A DNA stretch of 64,000 nucleotides from Macrotrachela quadricornifera. Taxonomy: Eukaryota > Rotifera > Eurotatoria > Philodinida > Philodinidae. Position 1 is the first letter of the stretch. Each line of letters begins with the position of its first letter. The notes under the pieces were generated by a model that saw only the letters and a program-made list of their open reading frames with translations, did no database searches and was not told the origin of the DNA. This document shows, piece by piece, positions 25,641 through 36,574 of this stretch. A program made the position numbers and the translations under genes. The stretch lies in NCBI GenBank assembly GCA_022393335.1, contig JAJEKB010020536.1, positions 472,494-536,493 on the forward strand. Reading direction: 5' to 3'.

Positions 25641-26750
25641 TTATATAAAATTTACTGTTTTTATATTAAATCGAGCTACAGTATCAGAACAATAATCATG
25701 ACTTGAATGATCTTCATTATTTGTAATAGTAACATTTCGTTCAATCCAAAAAGGTATATTTGCACAATCTTCTTGAAAATTATATGATGTTTGATGAAAA
25801 TTTTCATCATATTCTAATCCAGTAGATATTAATTCAAATTTAAGTAATTGAGGACATTGTGTTGATAATAATACTTGCCATGTTTCAGCATTAAGTAAAT
25901 GATACCAACCCCATATAAATAAATTTTTTAAATTTGGTGTTAATTTTAATAAATATTCAATATGTTGAAATATTATATCTTTTGATAATTTTAAATGTAA
26001 TTGAATACATTTAGATAAGAATTTTTGTGGTATTAATATTTGCTGTTGTTCATTTAATTCATTATCATAAATTAATTCGGATATTATACGAAATGATTTA
26101 AGATTTTGTAAAGCAGGAATTAATTTAATAAAATTATTTAAACTTAATGAATCAATTGATAGATATTCAATATTTGTTGTTCTAATTATTGGAATAGGTA
26201 AAAGATTAATAGATCTTAATCGTTGCCAACTATAAGTTTCAATAAAAAAATTTTTTAACATTGGACAAGAATTTTTATTAAATATTGAACGAATAATATA
26301 TTCTTTTTCTTCAATACAATTTTCAAAATTAGAATTAATCCAAATAATAATTTTTAATGATTGTAAATATTTTAATGATAATAATTGATTCCAAAATTTT
26401 AATGAATTATTATCAAATGGATATGTTAATGTTAATGATAATAAACGAAGTTGTATTAATGAATTAATTGAATAAATAGAAAAAAAATCTTTTAATGATA
26501 TGATTTTTTTTATTTTTAATGAATGAATATTTGAAGTATTTATTGATGATATAATATATTTCATAAAATAATCATATTTATCTTGATTATCAATATTTAT
26601 ATATAATATTGTTTGATGTATAATTTCATTTATTTTTTTATTTAAACCATAAAATGAATACCATAATTCTATAGGATCAAAATAATCAAATATTTCTCGC
26701 CATAATTCGACAGATAAGTGTTCAATTACACTATGATCGATTTCGGACAT
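25641..26750 (-). CDS. F-box protein with leucine-rich-repeat-like body
   Basis: A single uninterrupted exon encodes 369 residues from ATG 26748-26750. The N-terminus, EHLSVELWREIFDYFDPIELWYSFYGLNKKINEII (about 9-43), fits the F-box, which binds Skp1 in SCF ubiquitin ligases. The remainder is rich in Leu and Ile with irregular leucine-rich segments (for example LRLLSLTLTYPF and LKYLQSLKIIIWI). These likely form the substrate-recognition surface. The length and plan are those of the large F-box/LRR family in bdelloids. No membrane span or signal peptide is present. The gene has no introns and is the only gene between 24.1 and 28.4 kb. Target unknown. Confidence 0.75.
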   Translation of the reverse strand: MSEIDHSVIEHLSVELWREIFDYFDPIELWYSFYGLNKKINEIIHQTILYINIDNQDKYDYFMKYIISSINTSNIHSLKIKKIISLKDFFSIYSINSLIQLRLLSLTLTYPFDNNSLKFWNQLLSLKYLQSLKIIIWINSNFENCIEEKEYIIRSIFNKNSCPMLKNFFIETYSWQRLRSINLLPIPIIRTTNIEYLSIDSLSLNNFIKLIPALQNLKSFRIISELIYDNELNEQQQILIPQKFLSKCIQLHLKLSKDIIFQHIEYLLKLTPNLKNLFIWGWYHLLNAETWQVLLSTQCPQLLKFELISTGLEYDENFHQTSYNFQEDCANIPFWIERNVTITNNEDHSSHDYCSDTVARFNIKTVNFI

Positions 26751-28404
26751 TTTTAATCTAATAAAAAATAATAGAATATTACTCTGTTTTTTTTATTTAT
26801 TGATTTTTCGATAGATTTTGTTATGGTTCCTGGGAAAGATTATATCTAAAATATGCAAATACGAAAAATAATATTTACTTATAGGTCTGTATGATATTCA
26901 TTGGTTTCTATTCCATTAGATTACCAATCAATACTAAGATAGAAAATAATATTGTCGCTATTTAACAGAAAGAAAAGTTTTTTAGACATATATGAATAAA
27001 TAATCATATGTATTTATTACATTTGAGTAAAGGCTTTGGTAATTTTATTTAGATTCTTCCGAAAAAAAAATGTCTATTTGTTTATGAAGGAAGTAGTCCG
27101 AGTATTTCCGAGTTTGTGGCTCCATCTTTGCACTATGAATTGATTCCAGAAAGTTTTCAAAAATTCTGAAATATATAGTGCTTACTACTTCAAAGCCATT
27201 GACGAAGATGATCAGAACTGCGGTCGATCAGTTCGTAACGGATGTTTGTAAACGATTGCCTCAATATGAAGCCAACGAATTGATTAACATAGATCAAAGG
27301 CGAGAAAGTTACCATTGGATCCATCACTCTATAAATACTGCCACTCACAGTTATACAGTGCAACTAACAATTTCACTTGATAGTTATCTTCTTTCATCGC
27401 TTTACTTTTGCTTGAAGGAGTCCAAAGGACACCTGAGCATATTTCTGGGTGCACAAGGCTTGAAATATCGAAGAAAACAACGGATCAAATTATTTCAGTC
27501 ATTAAATGCCTTTTTCAACAGGCAGATGAAAGTTATCCTTCGTCGGTTATAAGGTTTTCGTCAGATGATCCAATACGCTTGATACGCCAGTGACTACGTA
27601 GACAATCATCCAGAATCGTTCAAAACTGCGGTTGAAGTGTGTCTTTCCTTCAACGCGACAGCATGCGATGCAGCTGGTGTGACAAACCAATCTCATTGAG
27701 GTCTATTTGTCGCTAAAAGACGAACTCTAAAGCGCTTAAACACCTAAATATGCTCCTTCGTTAGATTTTGAATTAAATTATTTGACAATAAAAGCATTAT
27801 TATCATTGAAATATCTTTAATTTTATTAATTTTTTAAAACTTGTCTTTGTCCCCTACCTAAGTGTCAATATTTATTTTGATTAATTGAGCAATACCAATA
27901 ACCTATTTAATTTAAACGTAAATTCTATATAGCACAACAACATCGATTTATTAACATTATAATTTTCCTTTATGATCTCTTTGATTCTTTTGTGTTGTGT
28001 TCACGTATATACACATATAAATTTGTCAACTTCAATATATATTGTCTATATTTGACTAGTCTCCAGAAGAGATAAATGTAGTAATTGGTATAAAAAATTG
28101 TTCAAATAAATACTAACCTTTTTAAAGTGAGAATATACGTCAAAAAATAAATGTAGTTTATTCTATTCAATTATGATATTGATTTGGCTTCTATTCCCTA
28201 GATGTACTTTAGTTATCATTACACATGAGAATGCTAATAGAAACCTTGTTAGAAAGAAAAATGAAATATATAATATATTTACGTTTCTTATATATATTAC
28301 AAAGTATTTTTATTGAATCATTTGTCATTCTTCCATTCTTTTCTTTAAGACTCATTATACCAATCACAATTTTTATTTAATTTTAGGATATAGACGAAAA
28401 AAAA
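26751..28404. other. Intergenic DNA with an unidentified coding-like relic
   Basis: Between about 27115 and 27760 the base composition is less AT-rich. Two overlapping plus-strand open stretches (27178-27552, with MIRTAVDQFVTDVCKRLPQY, and 27408-27593) look protein-like and may be one frame-shifted coding segment. I cannot assign it; a decayed transposon gene is the simplest guess. An acceptor-like TTTTAG at 28381-28386 just before the GPCR start hints at an untranslated 5' exon here. Confidence 0.35.
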
Positions 28405-29403
28405 ATGTTGAATGTTACTATGAATATAGCTGAAACCGATCGTATTTTATTAGATTGTTTTGTATTGGTTTTATATTCATTAACATTCATATTTGGTTTA
28501 ATTGGAAATTTATTAGTATTTAAAGTTGTCTTATTACAACGAAAGAAAACTGCTATACAATCACTGAGTATAACGAATATTTATTTGCTTAATTTAGCAT
28601 TATCAGATCTATTATCAGCTATGACTATTCCATTACAATTTCTATTTTGTTCATATTATTTGCTTGAAAATTTTATAATTAGTCCACATATATGTGTGAT
28701 ATTAAAATCTATTCAAATACTCGCATATAATGTTTCAATATTAACAATGGTAGTTATTGCTATTGATCGTTATCGTTTAATACAAAATCCACTACAATCA
28801 TCAAAAAAACGTCTCAATCCTAAATATTCACTTATAGTAGTATGGTTATTATCTATTCTCTTCGCTTTAACATGTCTTATCTCAATGAAAGTTTCAGAAT
28901 ATTTTCGATCATTTCATGAACTTATTGAATGTCGAGTTTTATTTTCTGATATACTTCCTATATCAAGTATATTGCTTCGAAAAATTCGTGTTACTATTCT
29001 AGCTGTTTGTTTCTATATTATTCCTTTGTTAATAACAGTACCTTTATATATTTCAAGTGTATGGATTATCTTCAAAAGATCAGCTATTGGACAATCAAAT
29101 CAGATACAAAATAATCGATCAAAACAACGAACAATCAAAATTTTAATTACTATTTTATTAGTATTTGCTATATGTTGGTTACCTATTCATATAATGAATA
29201 TAAATGATTTTTATTCTTCAAGTAAAAATTCAATGTTAAATAAATCAGATACTAAATCCTGTAATGCATCTACAATTTATATGATTTTTTATTGGCTTGC
29301 AATTAATAGTTGCTGTTATAATCCTTTTATCTATAGTTGGTTTAACAAAAACTTTCGAGAAATCTTACGGATAATAATACCGATAGAAAAAAGCAAGAAA
29401 TGA
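28405..29403 (+). CDS. Rhodopsin-family (class A) GPCR, neuropeptide-receptor type
   Basis: A single exon encodes 332 residues with seven hydrophobic spans. Class A landmarks are all present: GN at 34-35 (helix 1), LALSD with D68 (helix 2), C97 at the top of helix 3, DRY at 121-123, CWLP in helix 6 and NPFIY at 306-310 in helix 7. The N-terminus has one N-glycosylation site (NVT at 3-5). The third intracellular loop is short, and the C-tail is short and basic (EKSKK). The overall pattern, with a DRY box, CWLP and NPxxY, fits peptide receptors of the NPY, tachykinin or galanin groups. The exact ligand cannot be told. The protein should sit in the plasma membrane and couple to G proteins. An acceptor-like site 20 bp upstream suggests a non-coding leader exon. 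Confidence 0.88.
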   Translation: MLNVTMNIAETDRILLDCFVLVLYSLTFIFGLIGNLLVFKVVLLQRKKTAIQSLSITNIYLLNLALSDLLSAMTIPLQFLFCSYYLLENFIISPHICVILKSIQILAYNVSILTMVVIAIDRYRLIQNPLQSSKKRLNPKYSLIVVWLLSILFALTCLISMKVSEYFRSFHELIECRVLFSDILPISSILLRKIRVTILAVCFYIIPLLITVPLYISSVWIIFKRSAIGQSNQIQNNRSKQRTIKILITILLVFAICWLPIHIMNINDFYSSSKNSMLNKSDTKSCNASTIYMIFYWLAINSCCYNPFIYSWFNKNFREILRIIIPIEKSKK

Positions 29404-29912
29404 TTTTAATGATAGTCAAATATTAAATATTTTCTTTGAACGATATAATCGTTTACATGGAATAGTGTATGGTTTTATTCTTATCTAATCATTGTTCTTA
29501 TTGAAAAAAAAGACTTATGGTTACTTTTATTTTTTTTTTCCTGCGTAATAGAAGTGTGTCAGTCAATCGACCTTTTTCTTTCTGCATGTCTCCTTGGAAC
29601 ACCATATGTTAAAAAGAAAAGAGAAAAAAAAAAGGAAGAAAGTAGTGCACAACTCACTGATATTCTCTTTGTGTGAATGCATACTACTACCTTACTTGTT
29701 TTTTTTTCTTCTTCTTCTTCTCTTTCGTTCTGTCCTATGACAATAACAACCGTCTTCTACTATGTAGAAAAAAAAGGGGGAGAAAGAAAAAGTATATATA
29801 TATATATATGTTTATTTGCTTATTCCTCACATTTTCTACGACGAAATACTATTATAAACGCGAATAAAAAAAGCAAATTATTTTCAATTTAATTATTGAA
29901 TATAAATAAAAA
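29404..29912. other. Intergenic DNA with simple repeats
   Basis: It holds A-rich, CTT-rich (about 29707-29724) and TA (about 29791-29809) simple repeats. The overlapping open stretches here are products of these runs. The right end is the short 5' flank of the IF1 gene. Confidence 0.5.
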
Positions 29913-30236
29913 ATGCTTCGAACATGTGGAAATTTATTAAGAAAACAAGCAACACAAATGTTTATGATAACTAGATTAACAGGAACAGATCCATCAGCTG
30001 GTTCAATAAATGCTGCTCATGATAAATTTGCTGAACGTGAACAAGCATTAGAAAATGCATATTTTAGAAAATTAAATGATGAACTTTTAACACAATTACG
30101 TGAACGACATAGTGATTTAGAAAAACAATCGGATGATATTGAAGCAGAACAAGAACGTCTTGAAAAACAAATTAAAAAATTAGAAAAACAACGTGCTGAA
30201 TTAATGGAAAGAGTACAGAAATCAGGCAAACATTAA
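29913..30236 (+). CDS. ATPIF1: Mitochondrial ATP synthase inhibitor IF1
   Basis: A single exon encodes 107 residues. The first 20-25 residues (MLRTCGNLLRKQATQMF) are basic and lack acidic residues, as in a mitochondrial targeting peptide. The core GSINAAHDKFAEREQALENAYFRK (about 30-53) matches the inhibitory segment of IF1, including the Glu/Arg-rich part and the YFRK end. That segment binds the F1 catalytic interface when the matrix turns acidic and stops ATP hydrolysis. The C-terminal half is a long charged coiled coil used for dimerisation. Length agrees with animal IF1 proteins (about 80-110). AATAAA signals lie within 50 bp after the stop. The histidine pattern that sets pH sensitivity in mammals is only partly present (H36 and H80 region), so regulation may differ. 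Confidence 0.88.
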   Translation: MLRTCGNLLRKQATQMFMITRLTGTDPSAGSINAAHDKFAEREQALENAYFRKLNDELLTQLRERHSDLEKQSDDIEAEQERLEKQIKKLEKQRAELMERVQKSGKH

Positions 30237-30697
30237 CAATCATTTTCTTCCACAATAAATCCACATACTCCCAAAAAATAAAGAAACTATTACAACGTCT
30301 TTCCAATGTAAATCTATAGTCCTCTTTTTTTCTTTTTTTTTCTAGATTAACAGTTTTAAATAAAACACTAAATTTTAATTGAATATTTTATGCTGTAACA
30401 ATAAAAACTTTATATAATTAGTTAATGTAACTTCAGGTTTTATATTCTTTTAAACAGACTTTAGTTGAATAATAGAAAAAAAAATTTTCGAAATATTTTA
30501 TCTCTTATAGAATTCAAACGATTTAATTGCTTCTTTTACAGTTAGATAATACATTCTTTTGAGTTTTATTTCACTTAGTAAGAATTACAATGAATGTTCA
30601 AAATGACTATCACTAAGAATCGAACGAAATCTCTATATATAGATTTTCACTTTATATTTATCGGAAGATGTCCAAATATATTAGTCAATAAAAATCT

Positions 30698-32494
30698 TTA
30701 GACATCATAAACGAGAAACTTAACCCAAGATACCCATGATGGACTAGTAATAGTATTAAGACGAAGAAATCGTACATTGTTTAATGGTGGAATATATGTA
30801 AGATTAATCCATTGACCACCATAAGTTGTACCATTTAAATCGGTAACTAATTGTGTGGAATTCAACGAAGCACCAACGGAAAGTTGATGATGTGTAGCAC
30901 CATTAGGTGATTGAGATATTAGTAAACATATTTTACTGATATTATATTCATCTGGAAGTTCAAGTTGAACATATTGAGGAGCATAGTTAGAGACGAATGC
31001 TGGACCACTCGGTTGGCGATCGACAAGACCGTCTGCTTGATCAGTAGCTAGGCCACCAGCAAGATTAAAATAAGAAGCAGTAACTATAGCATATTTTGAT
31101 ATGGCTCCAGCTATAAGAGAAAAATGATATATATGTATATTAAAATAAACGTCGCGTATATTGCATAACCCTTTCAGATTCATAATTCAAGCAATGGATG
31201 AGATTTAATATGAGTTGTGCGTATTATGAACAGTTTCTTCAAAATTTTTTTAAAAGTCTTTAGACTCATTCTTATATGGTCGGACAAAAAATCAACACTT
31301 AAACTACCATTAGAAGTCACTCCTAACTTGGGTGTATTTTGGATTTATTTCTAAGATTATTTATTTTTTCATTAAAATAAAAATCTCACTTGGTCTTGTA
31401 GTTGTCGTTGTCGTTGTCACTGTGGTTATTGAAGTAGATGTAGTACCTATTGTAACGAACAATTAAAATAATAATAAGAGACTACTTATGCAATATTAGA
31501 GTATTTACAATAGATTGAATATTAATGATTTTAACTTACTTGAAAATTCTGTTGTATTTATTGATGAAGTCGTAGGTAAAAATTTCACAAGTAATACAGC
31601 AAGAATTAAACCTAATATAAGAGCAATAAATAGAAAAAAAATTAAACACCAAAATGAACATGGACAGCAAGATCGAGAGAGTTGTCTATAAGATAATATT
31701 AATTATAATTTAATATATAAGAAAAATAATATTTACTTTAGTTTTTTTCGTTTTTTTGTATGTTCTATTATTTGACGAAATTCATCTGCCGATCGTATTC
31801 GACATGACCATTCATCTGTTGCCTATATATATACATATAAATATATATGAAAGCAAGAAAATAAATTTGTTAAAAAATTACATTGTATGGTATCACTTTT
31901 CTTTTTCTATGATGATCATTATTTGATGATATTGAATTGTTCAATAATCGTTGATCATCAAATGACTAATAAATATAATTCAAAGAGAGAGATATTAAAT
32001 ATTAGTTCTCACACTAAATGTATTTGATCGTATTTTTGTATTTTCATTTTCTGATTTCGTCTGTGATGATAATTGATACTGTCGACGATCGTCGTTGTTA
32101 TTATTAACAGAATGTACTGAATTATTTAAATTTTGATTACCGTATGAAATTGAATCAGGATGATAATGGTTGTTAATATTCTTATTTCTGTTTTCAGAAG
32201 TAGAAAGGCTTGATGATCGAAGTTGTGTATGTATGATAATTCTTGATTTACCAACAGTTTTTGATCGATGAATACGCTAAATAATGTATTTAATTAAAGA
32301 ATAGCTTTAATTTTGTGGACTGTCAAAATCTTTATAAATAACTATGAATTTTAGAGTATCATGTATCTCACTTGCGTTTTAGTAAGCTGATGGCGAGAAA
32401 CTTTGGAAACATGTGATCGATTTGATCTATATATTTTACTTGGTATATTCATTGATTGAGCAGATTTATATAGATGTTGATTATTTTCTATCAT
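30698..32494 (-). CDS. Single-pass membrane protein with discoidin (F5/8 C)-like ectodomain
   Basis: Seven exons on the minus strand give 390 residues: 32372-32494, 32013-32276, 31882-31965, 31737-31822, 31540-31685, 31390-31446 and 30698-31110. All introns are GT-AG and short (47-279 bp). The first 197 residues are basic and Asn/Ser-rich and should lie in the cytosol. A membrane span at about 198-219 follows a CCPCS cluster, which is a good palmitoylation candidate. A separate 57-bp exon codes a Thr-rich stalk. The last exon is a galactose-binding-like beta-sandwich of the discoidin type (ASYFNLAGGLATDQADG, then APQYVQLELPDEYNISKICLL and VRFLRLNTI). It probably binds glycans or lipids outside the cell. 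The ligand is unknown. Splice sites were set by eye, but the frame closes exactly. Confidence 0.8.
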
Positions 32495-33326
32495 TTGTAT
32501 TATTTATTTTAAAATACTTTATGAAATAAAAAATATGTTTTATTCTCTTATATGAGTGTCTTAGAAAAATAAAAGAAATGAATAAAAACATTTGAAAATT
32601 TATTTATTAGTTTTTATTATCATGTACATACATAGCATTCAAGAAGAATTCAAATGATTTTTAAAGGTTTCTTTTCTATTAATGTGTAAAGTATGAAATA
32701 AAAAGCACTTTGAGTGTGGAAAAAAAGTAACTTCTAATTTCAGATTTTTTGTCAGTTTTTTTTGTAACAAAATCAAGATTTATCAAAAAAACGATAGGGG
32801 TTTGAGATGAAATCGACAGATAGTCCATTATAGAACCTCTTTGATTTCACTTTCTAAAACTTGAGTCTCTCTTTAAAGTAACCTGCGAAATATTTATCAT
32901 TATCTCTTATCAATGCTAAATTGAGACATAGCAAACAAAAATGATTAAAAAAATATTGTAAATAAAACTTGAAAAGAAATTATATCTGTATATATATCCA
33001 ATGTGTAGTATGTCTAAAAAAGGATTATCCCTCATCAAAATCACTTATAATAGTAGAGAAAAACATTTTTCAAGCACCTGTATTTATTTGCATCAATCAT
33101 CATGAATATTTAATTCAAATTGAAATATTGATTCGTCTGTATGATAAAACAAAAGAAAAAAAAGTATTACATTTTTAACTTAAATATCATATTACAATTG
33201 AAATTATAACATGATATCTGTGTTAATGATGACGAAGCAAATGTTGATATATAAAAATAATATCGTTCTTATTATTTTTTTACACTATTGCGTGTAAAAT
33301 ACAAGAAAGAAAAAAGACGTTTAAAA
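32495..33326. other. Divergent intergenic spacer
   Basis: About 0.8 kb separates two genes that point away from each other (discoidin-like to the left, secreted protein to the right), so it should hold both promoters. No TATA box or other motif is convincing. An open stretch at 32969-33178 has no family resemblance. Confidence 0.45.
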
Positions 33327-34740
33327 ATGATATTATCGATATTTTTTATTCTATTTATTGATCAATGTTTAAGTCAAAAAGGTTTTCCGAAACAATTTCA
33401 AGCAACATTTAATATAACTGGAGCAAATTCAGGAGAAATATATGGTAATGGTATACGACAACTATTGTATGATTATGAAAATTTACGAGCACGTATGGAT
33501 ATTCAAGGATTTATATCAAAAGAAAATGAAACTTATATGGTTAAATATAAACCTGAAGGTGCTGAAGCAGATTCAGTAAGAAGAAATTAACTTTCTACAA
33601 TGATTAATTATAAAAATATTGTTTTAGCCAGCTTCTCAAGGTTATACATTATTCAATCTTCATCCTGATTATCCCGCCCAAACCAAAGTAAAAAAAAAAA
33701 AATATTTTCTTTTTAAATAAAATATATTTCTTTTTTTGAAGGGTGATTGTTGGTATAGAACAGATCCGATGGGTGATGTAGGTCCACTTCCAATGAGTTG
33801 GTTCTACGATTCACATGGTCATAGTGAAATGCAACCATGGTTTCCATTACCATCAAATCTTATTAATAAAGGTGCAGAATGGATACCAGAAATTCAACAA
33901 AATGCAACAGTATGTTTTTGGATAAATTTCTATTATTTATTATAGTTTAAATTAATATATTGACATATTCTATGAGTATATAGTGAAGTTTTGTGTTATT
34001 TTAGAGATATGATTCACCGGAAATATGTGATTTAAAACGAAGTGGTCGTGGACCAGTTCCATGTTTAAGTTATTTTGAAACATCAGATAGACCAGTTAAA
34101 ACTATTACAACTCATGTTGCCCATACTGCTTATGATGCTGATGAGTAAGTGTAAATTCTATGTTTTTACTCGTATAATAAATAATCATATAAGATGCATA
34201 TAGATACATAAGTACTTTTTATTTATCATTTACTCATGGTATTCCATCTGAAGCTGAACATTTATTTAATTTACCAAATCAATGGCCTACTCATTGTGGC
34301 AATGCCAACTCAGGTAAATTAAAATGATCAATCAGTTATCTCAACAACTCTTATAGTGTTTTGTTATAGGTTTTGTTGTCGAACCTATACAAGGATTTGT
34401 AGTAACTCCACAAGGTAACGATAATTTTAAATTAAAATTACAAACACCGCCAATTCGTTCACTTGGTACTGAAGTCAAAATTGATTTTAAAGTACAACCA
34501 AATTGGTATTATAATGGTACACGATGTGTTCAATTTAATCCAATTATATTTAATCAAGATAATTGGGAAATATCACAAGAAGTTGATATGTCTTTTGTTG
34601 ATTATGGTTGTTGCACATATCAAATTATTGCAAATGGTGGTGGATATGATTGGTTATATAATTCACAAACAATTACTGTTTATTCATGTGATGGAGAAGC
34701 TGGACATGGTTGTAATGGCAAATATCCATGTGGTGGTTGA
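33327..34740 (+). CDS. Secreted cysteine-containing protein, possibly LolA/ependymin-like plus beta-sandwich
   Basis: Six exons (33327-33575, 33628-33687, 33742-33909, 34005-34144, 34204-34313, 34370-34740) give 365 residues; introns are 52-95 bp. The ATG at 33327 is the first in frame and starts a clear signal peptide (MILSIFFILFIDQCLS). The first half (FPKQFQATFNI, then a CWYRTDP segment and VPCLSYFE) has the look of secreted LolA/ependymin-type lipid-binding folds found in protists, plants and animals, but I am not certain. The last exon (from about residue 242) is a beta-rich module with FNQDNWEISQEV and seven cysteines near the end (YGCCTY, YSCDG, GCNG, YPCGG). Potential N-glycosylation sites are present. 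It should be secreted; function unknown. Confidence 0.75.
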
Positions 34741-34987
34741 AAATGTTTTTGAAAAATAAAGAAAAATCATTCTTAAGTCTCACATATATGTACGATGAGA
34801 ATTTTTTAAATTTTATTTAAATCAAATAAAATTCTTCTCGATAATGATCATTGAATATTAATCTTAAAAATAATAGTTATAGGTTCTTTTAAACCAATAT
34901 GTGATATATCTTTCTGTGATTTTTGAAATGAAAATGAAAAACATATTTTTTTTCGTTTCATTTGATCTTATAGCCTTTGGTAAAGGA

Positions 34988-35915
34988 TTAGATACCAGAG
35001 ACCGTCACAGGGCAGGGCGGCCCTGCCCTGTCCTGCCCTGCCCTGCCCTGCCCTGATGCACAGGGCAGGGCAAACTTCGATTTTCTAGCCCTGCCCTGCA
35101 GGGCAAGCAGGGCAGGGTAGGGCAAAAACGTTTGCCCTGCTAACTTTTTTTCGTAATTAACAGTTTTAATTACATATTTCAAACTGTAATATAAATGTGA
35201 CTGATAAATTCAATAGATATTTCTGTATGTTGATAAAGAAAAGTTCTTGTGAGATTACTTCAAATACCTCTAATTTCATTGGTACAATGAAGTATGTCTA
35301 TATAAACTAAATAGATGAATGGAAAAATACAATAAAGATTAACCTTTTCGCGCCAAGTGTCCTATATACGGGACGGTGAGGGTTTTCATTATATGTCCGC
35401 ATTAATATGACTCCAAGTACAATTTTATACGAGTATTTGAGGAGTTTTCTCCATTACAAGCATTGAAAGACCAATGGTGATGATAATTTCACAATAAATA
35501 TGTATTTTTAATGCGAGGCTGTGATAAAACTAGTTTCACATTAGATGCGAATACGTTTCTTACTAAAAAAAACCCGGCGCGAAAGGGTTAAACTTTTTGA
35601 ACAATAATACGTTTATATATAACAAGAGATTTTACTATGTGTTCATACTTTTGATTGATCTTTTTTAGCATTCTGAGCACAAATTTGATTCCCAAACAGA
35701 TTTGATACACAACAGAGACAATCACAGGACAGGGCAAAAAAAATTTTAGCAGGGCACAGGACAGGACAGGGCAAAAAAAATTTTAGCAGAGCACAGGACA
35801 GGGCAGGGCAAGAAAAAAATTTTAGCAGGGCACAGGGCAGGCAGGGCAAGAAAAAACAGGGCACAGGGCAGGGCAGGGCAGAAAAAAGTGCCCTGTGACG
35901 GTCTCTGTTAGATAC
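34988..35915. mobile_element. Non-autonomous hAT-type DNA transposon
   Basis: The element spans 34996-35907 (912 bp including an insertion). Its ends are a perfect 19-bp terminal inverted repeat, CAGAGACCGTCACAGGGCA at 34996-35014 and its complement at 35889-35907. It is flanked by an exact 8-bp target duplication TTAGATAC (34988-34995 and 35908-35915). An 8-bp duplication with ends starting CAG is the hAT signature. Inside each end are dense arrays of CCCTG/CAGGG (about 35008-35140 and 35722-35890), which look like subterminal transposase-binding repeats. The motif GCCCTGCTAAA occurs in both arms. No transposase frame is present; open frames across the repeats are by-products. The centre was split by a piggyBac-type MITE. 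Confidence 0.9.
35339..35591. mobile_element. PiggyBac-type MITE nested in the hAT element
   Basis: A 245-bp insert (35343-35587) is flanked by TTAA on both sides (35339-35342 and 35588-35591), the obligate piggyBac target. Its ends are 12-bp inverted repeats, CCTTTTCGCGCC on the left and GGCGCGAAAGGG on the right, with one mismatch. There is no coding capacity. It lies inside the hAT element, so it arrived later. The CCCTTT-type ends resemble the AAAGGG-TTAA seen at the right side of the piggyBac copy near 52138, but not closely enough to prove they share a transposase. Confidence 0.88.
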
Positions 35916-36574
35916 TATATTATCTATGATTTTTCTATTGAATAAAAATTTAAAAGTAAAAAAGCTGGCTTGCCACTGCCGCATCGTGACTATCCCATGA
36001 ACATAATTGGTCAGGTGACTGAGTATCATGAATCTCATTTGGAGACTATAACGAGGAATTCTATCTAAATGTAGGATGCCGTTATGACTAGGACCCAATG
36101 AGACTGAGAAGCCTCTAAAAGAGTTTGGGCCCATGGTCTATCTGAATAGAGATCTGATTGCCACATGGATGTAAAAAAATAGGATTTTTCACTGATTTGT
36201 CGACTTTTTTTTTCTTTATTCTGGGGAAGCAAGAACTGAAAATTTTTAACATAAAATCTTTCATTTAATACACAAGACTAGGTTATATTCACTCGAACTA
36301 ATCTCATTAAACAAAAAAACTGATTCCTTTTTTACAAATTTTATTCTACAACAATGTATAACTTTGTTATTTCGCCGCTCGATGAACTAAAGAAGAATTA
36401 TTATGATAAATTAAGGTCAGCACTGACTGATATCGTGACATTCTCTTTGAATGTATTTATATGGTTTTTTATATGTTACAGTCAATACAGAGGTCATCTA
36501 AAAAGAAGAACTATAAAAGTGTTGCCTTTAATAATCTGTCCAGTGTGTGAGGTTGTTTATTATGAGAAGCTATA
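35916..36574. other. Spacer between two elements, unidentified
   Basis: From about 35960 to 36170 the sequence is less AT-rich than the surroundings but shows no ends or frame I recognise. An 87-codon plus-strand open stretch with an ATG (36354-36617) has a hydrophobic stretch and a CPVC motif, but no family is recognised. Its end overlaps the foldback element, so it may belong to that element. Confidence 0.35.

Noticed and set aside
29673..29892. Two overlapping 64-71-codon plus-strand open frames before IF1
   Set aside because: They arise from CTT, A-rich and TA simple repeats and have no conserved content.
34988..36134. Minus-strand open frames over the CCCTG arrays (34988-35182 and 35643-36134)
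   Set aside because: They are translations of transposon subterminal repeats, giving Leu/Pro/Cys low-complexity peptides, and cross element borders.
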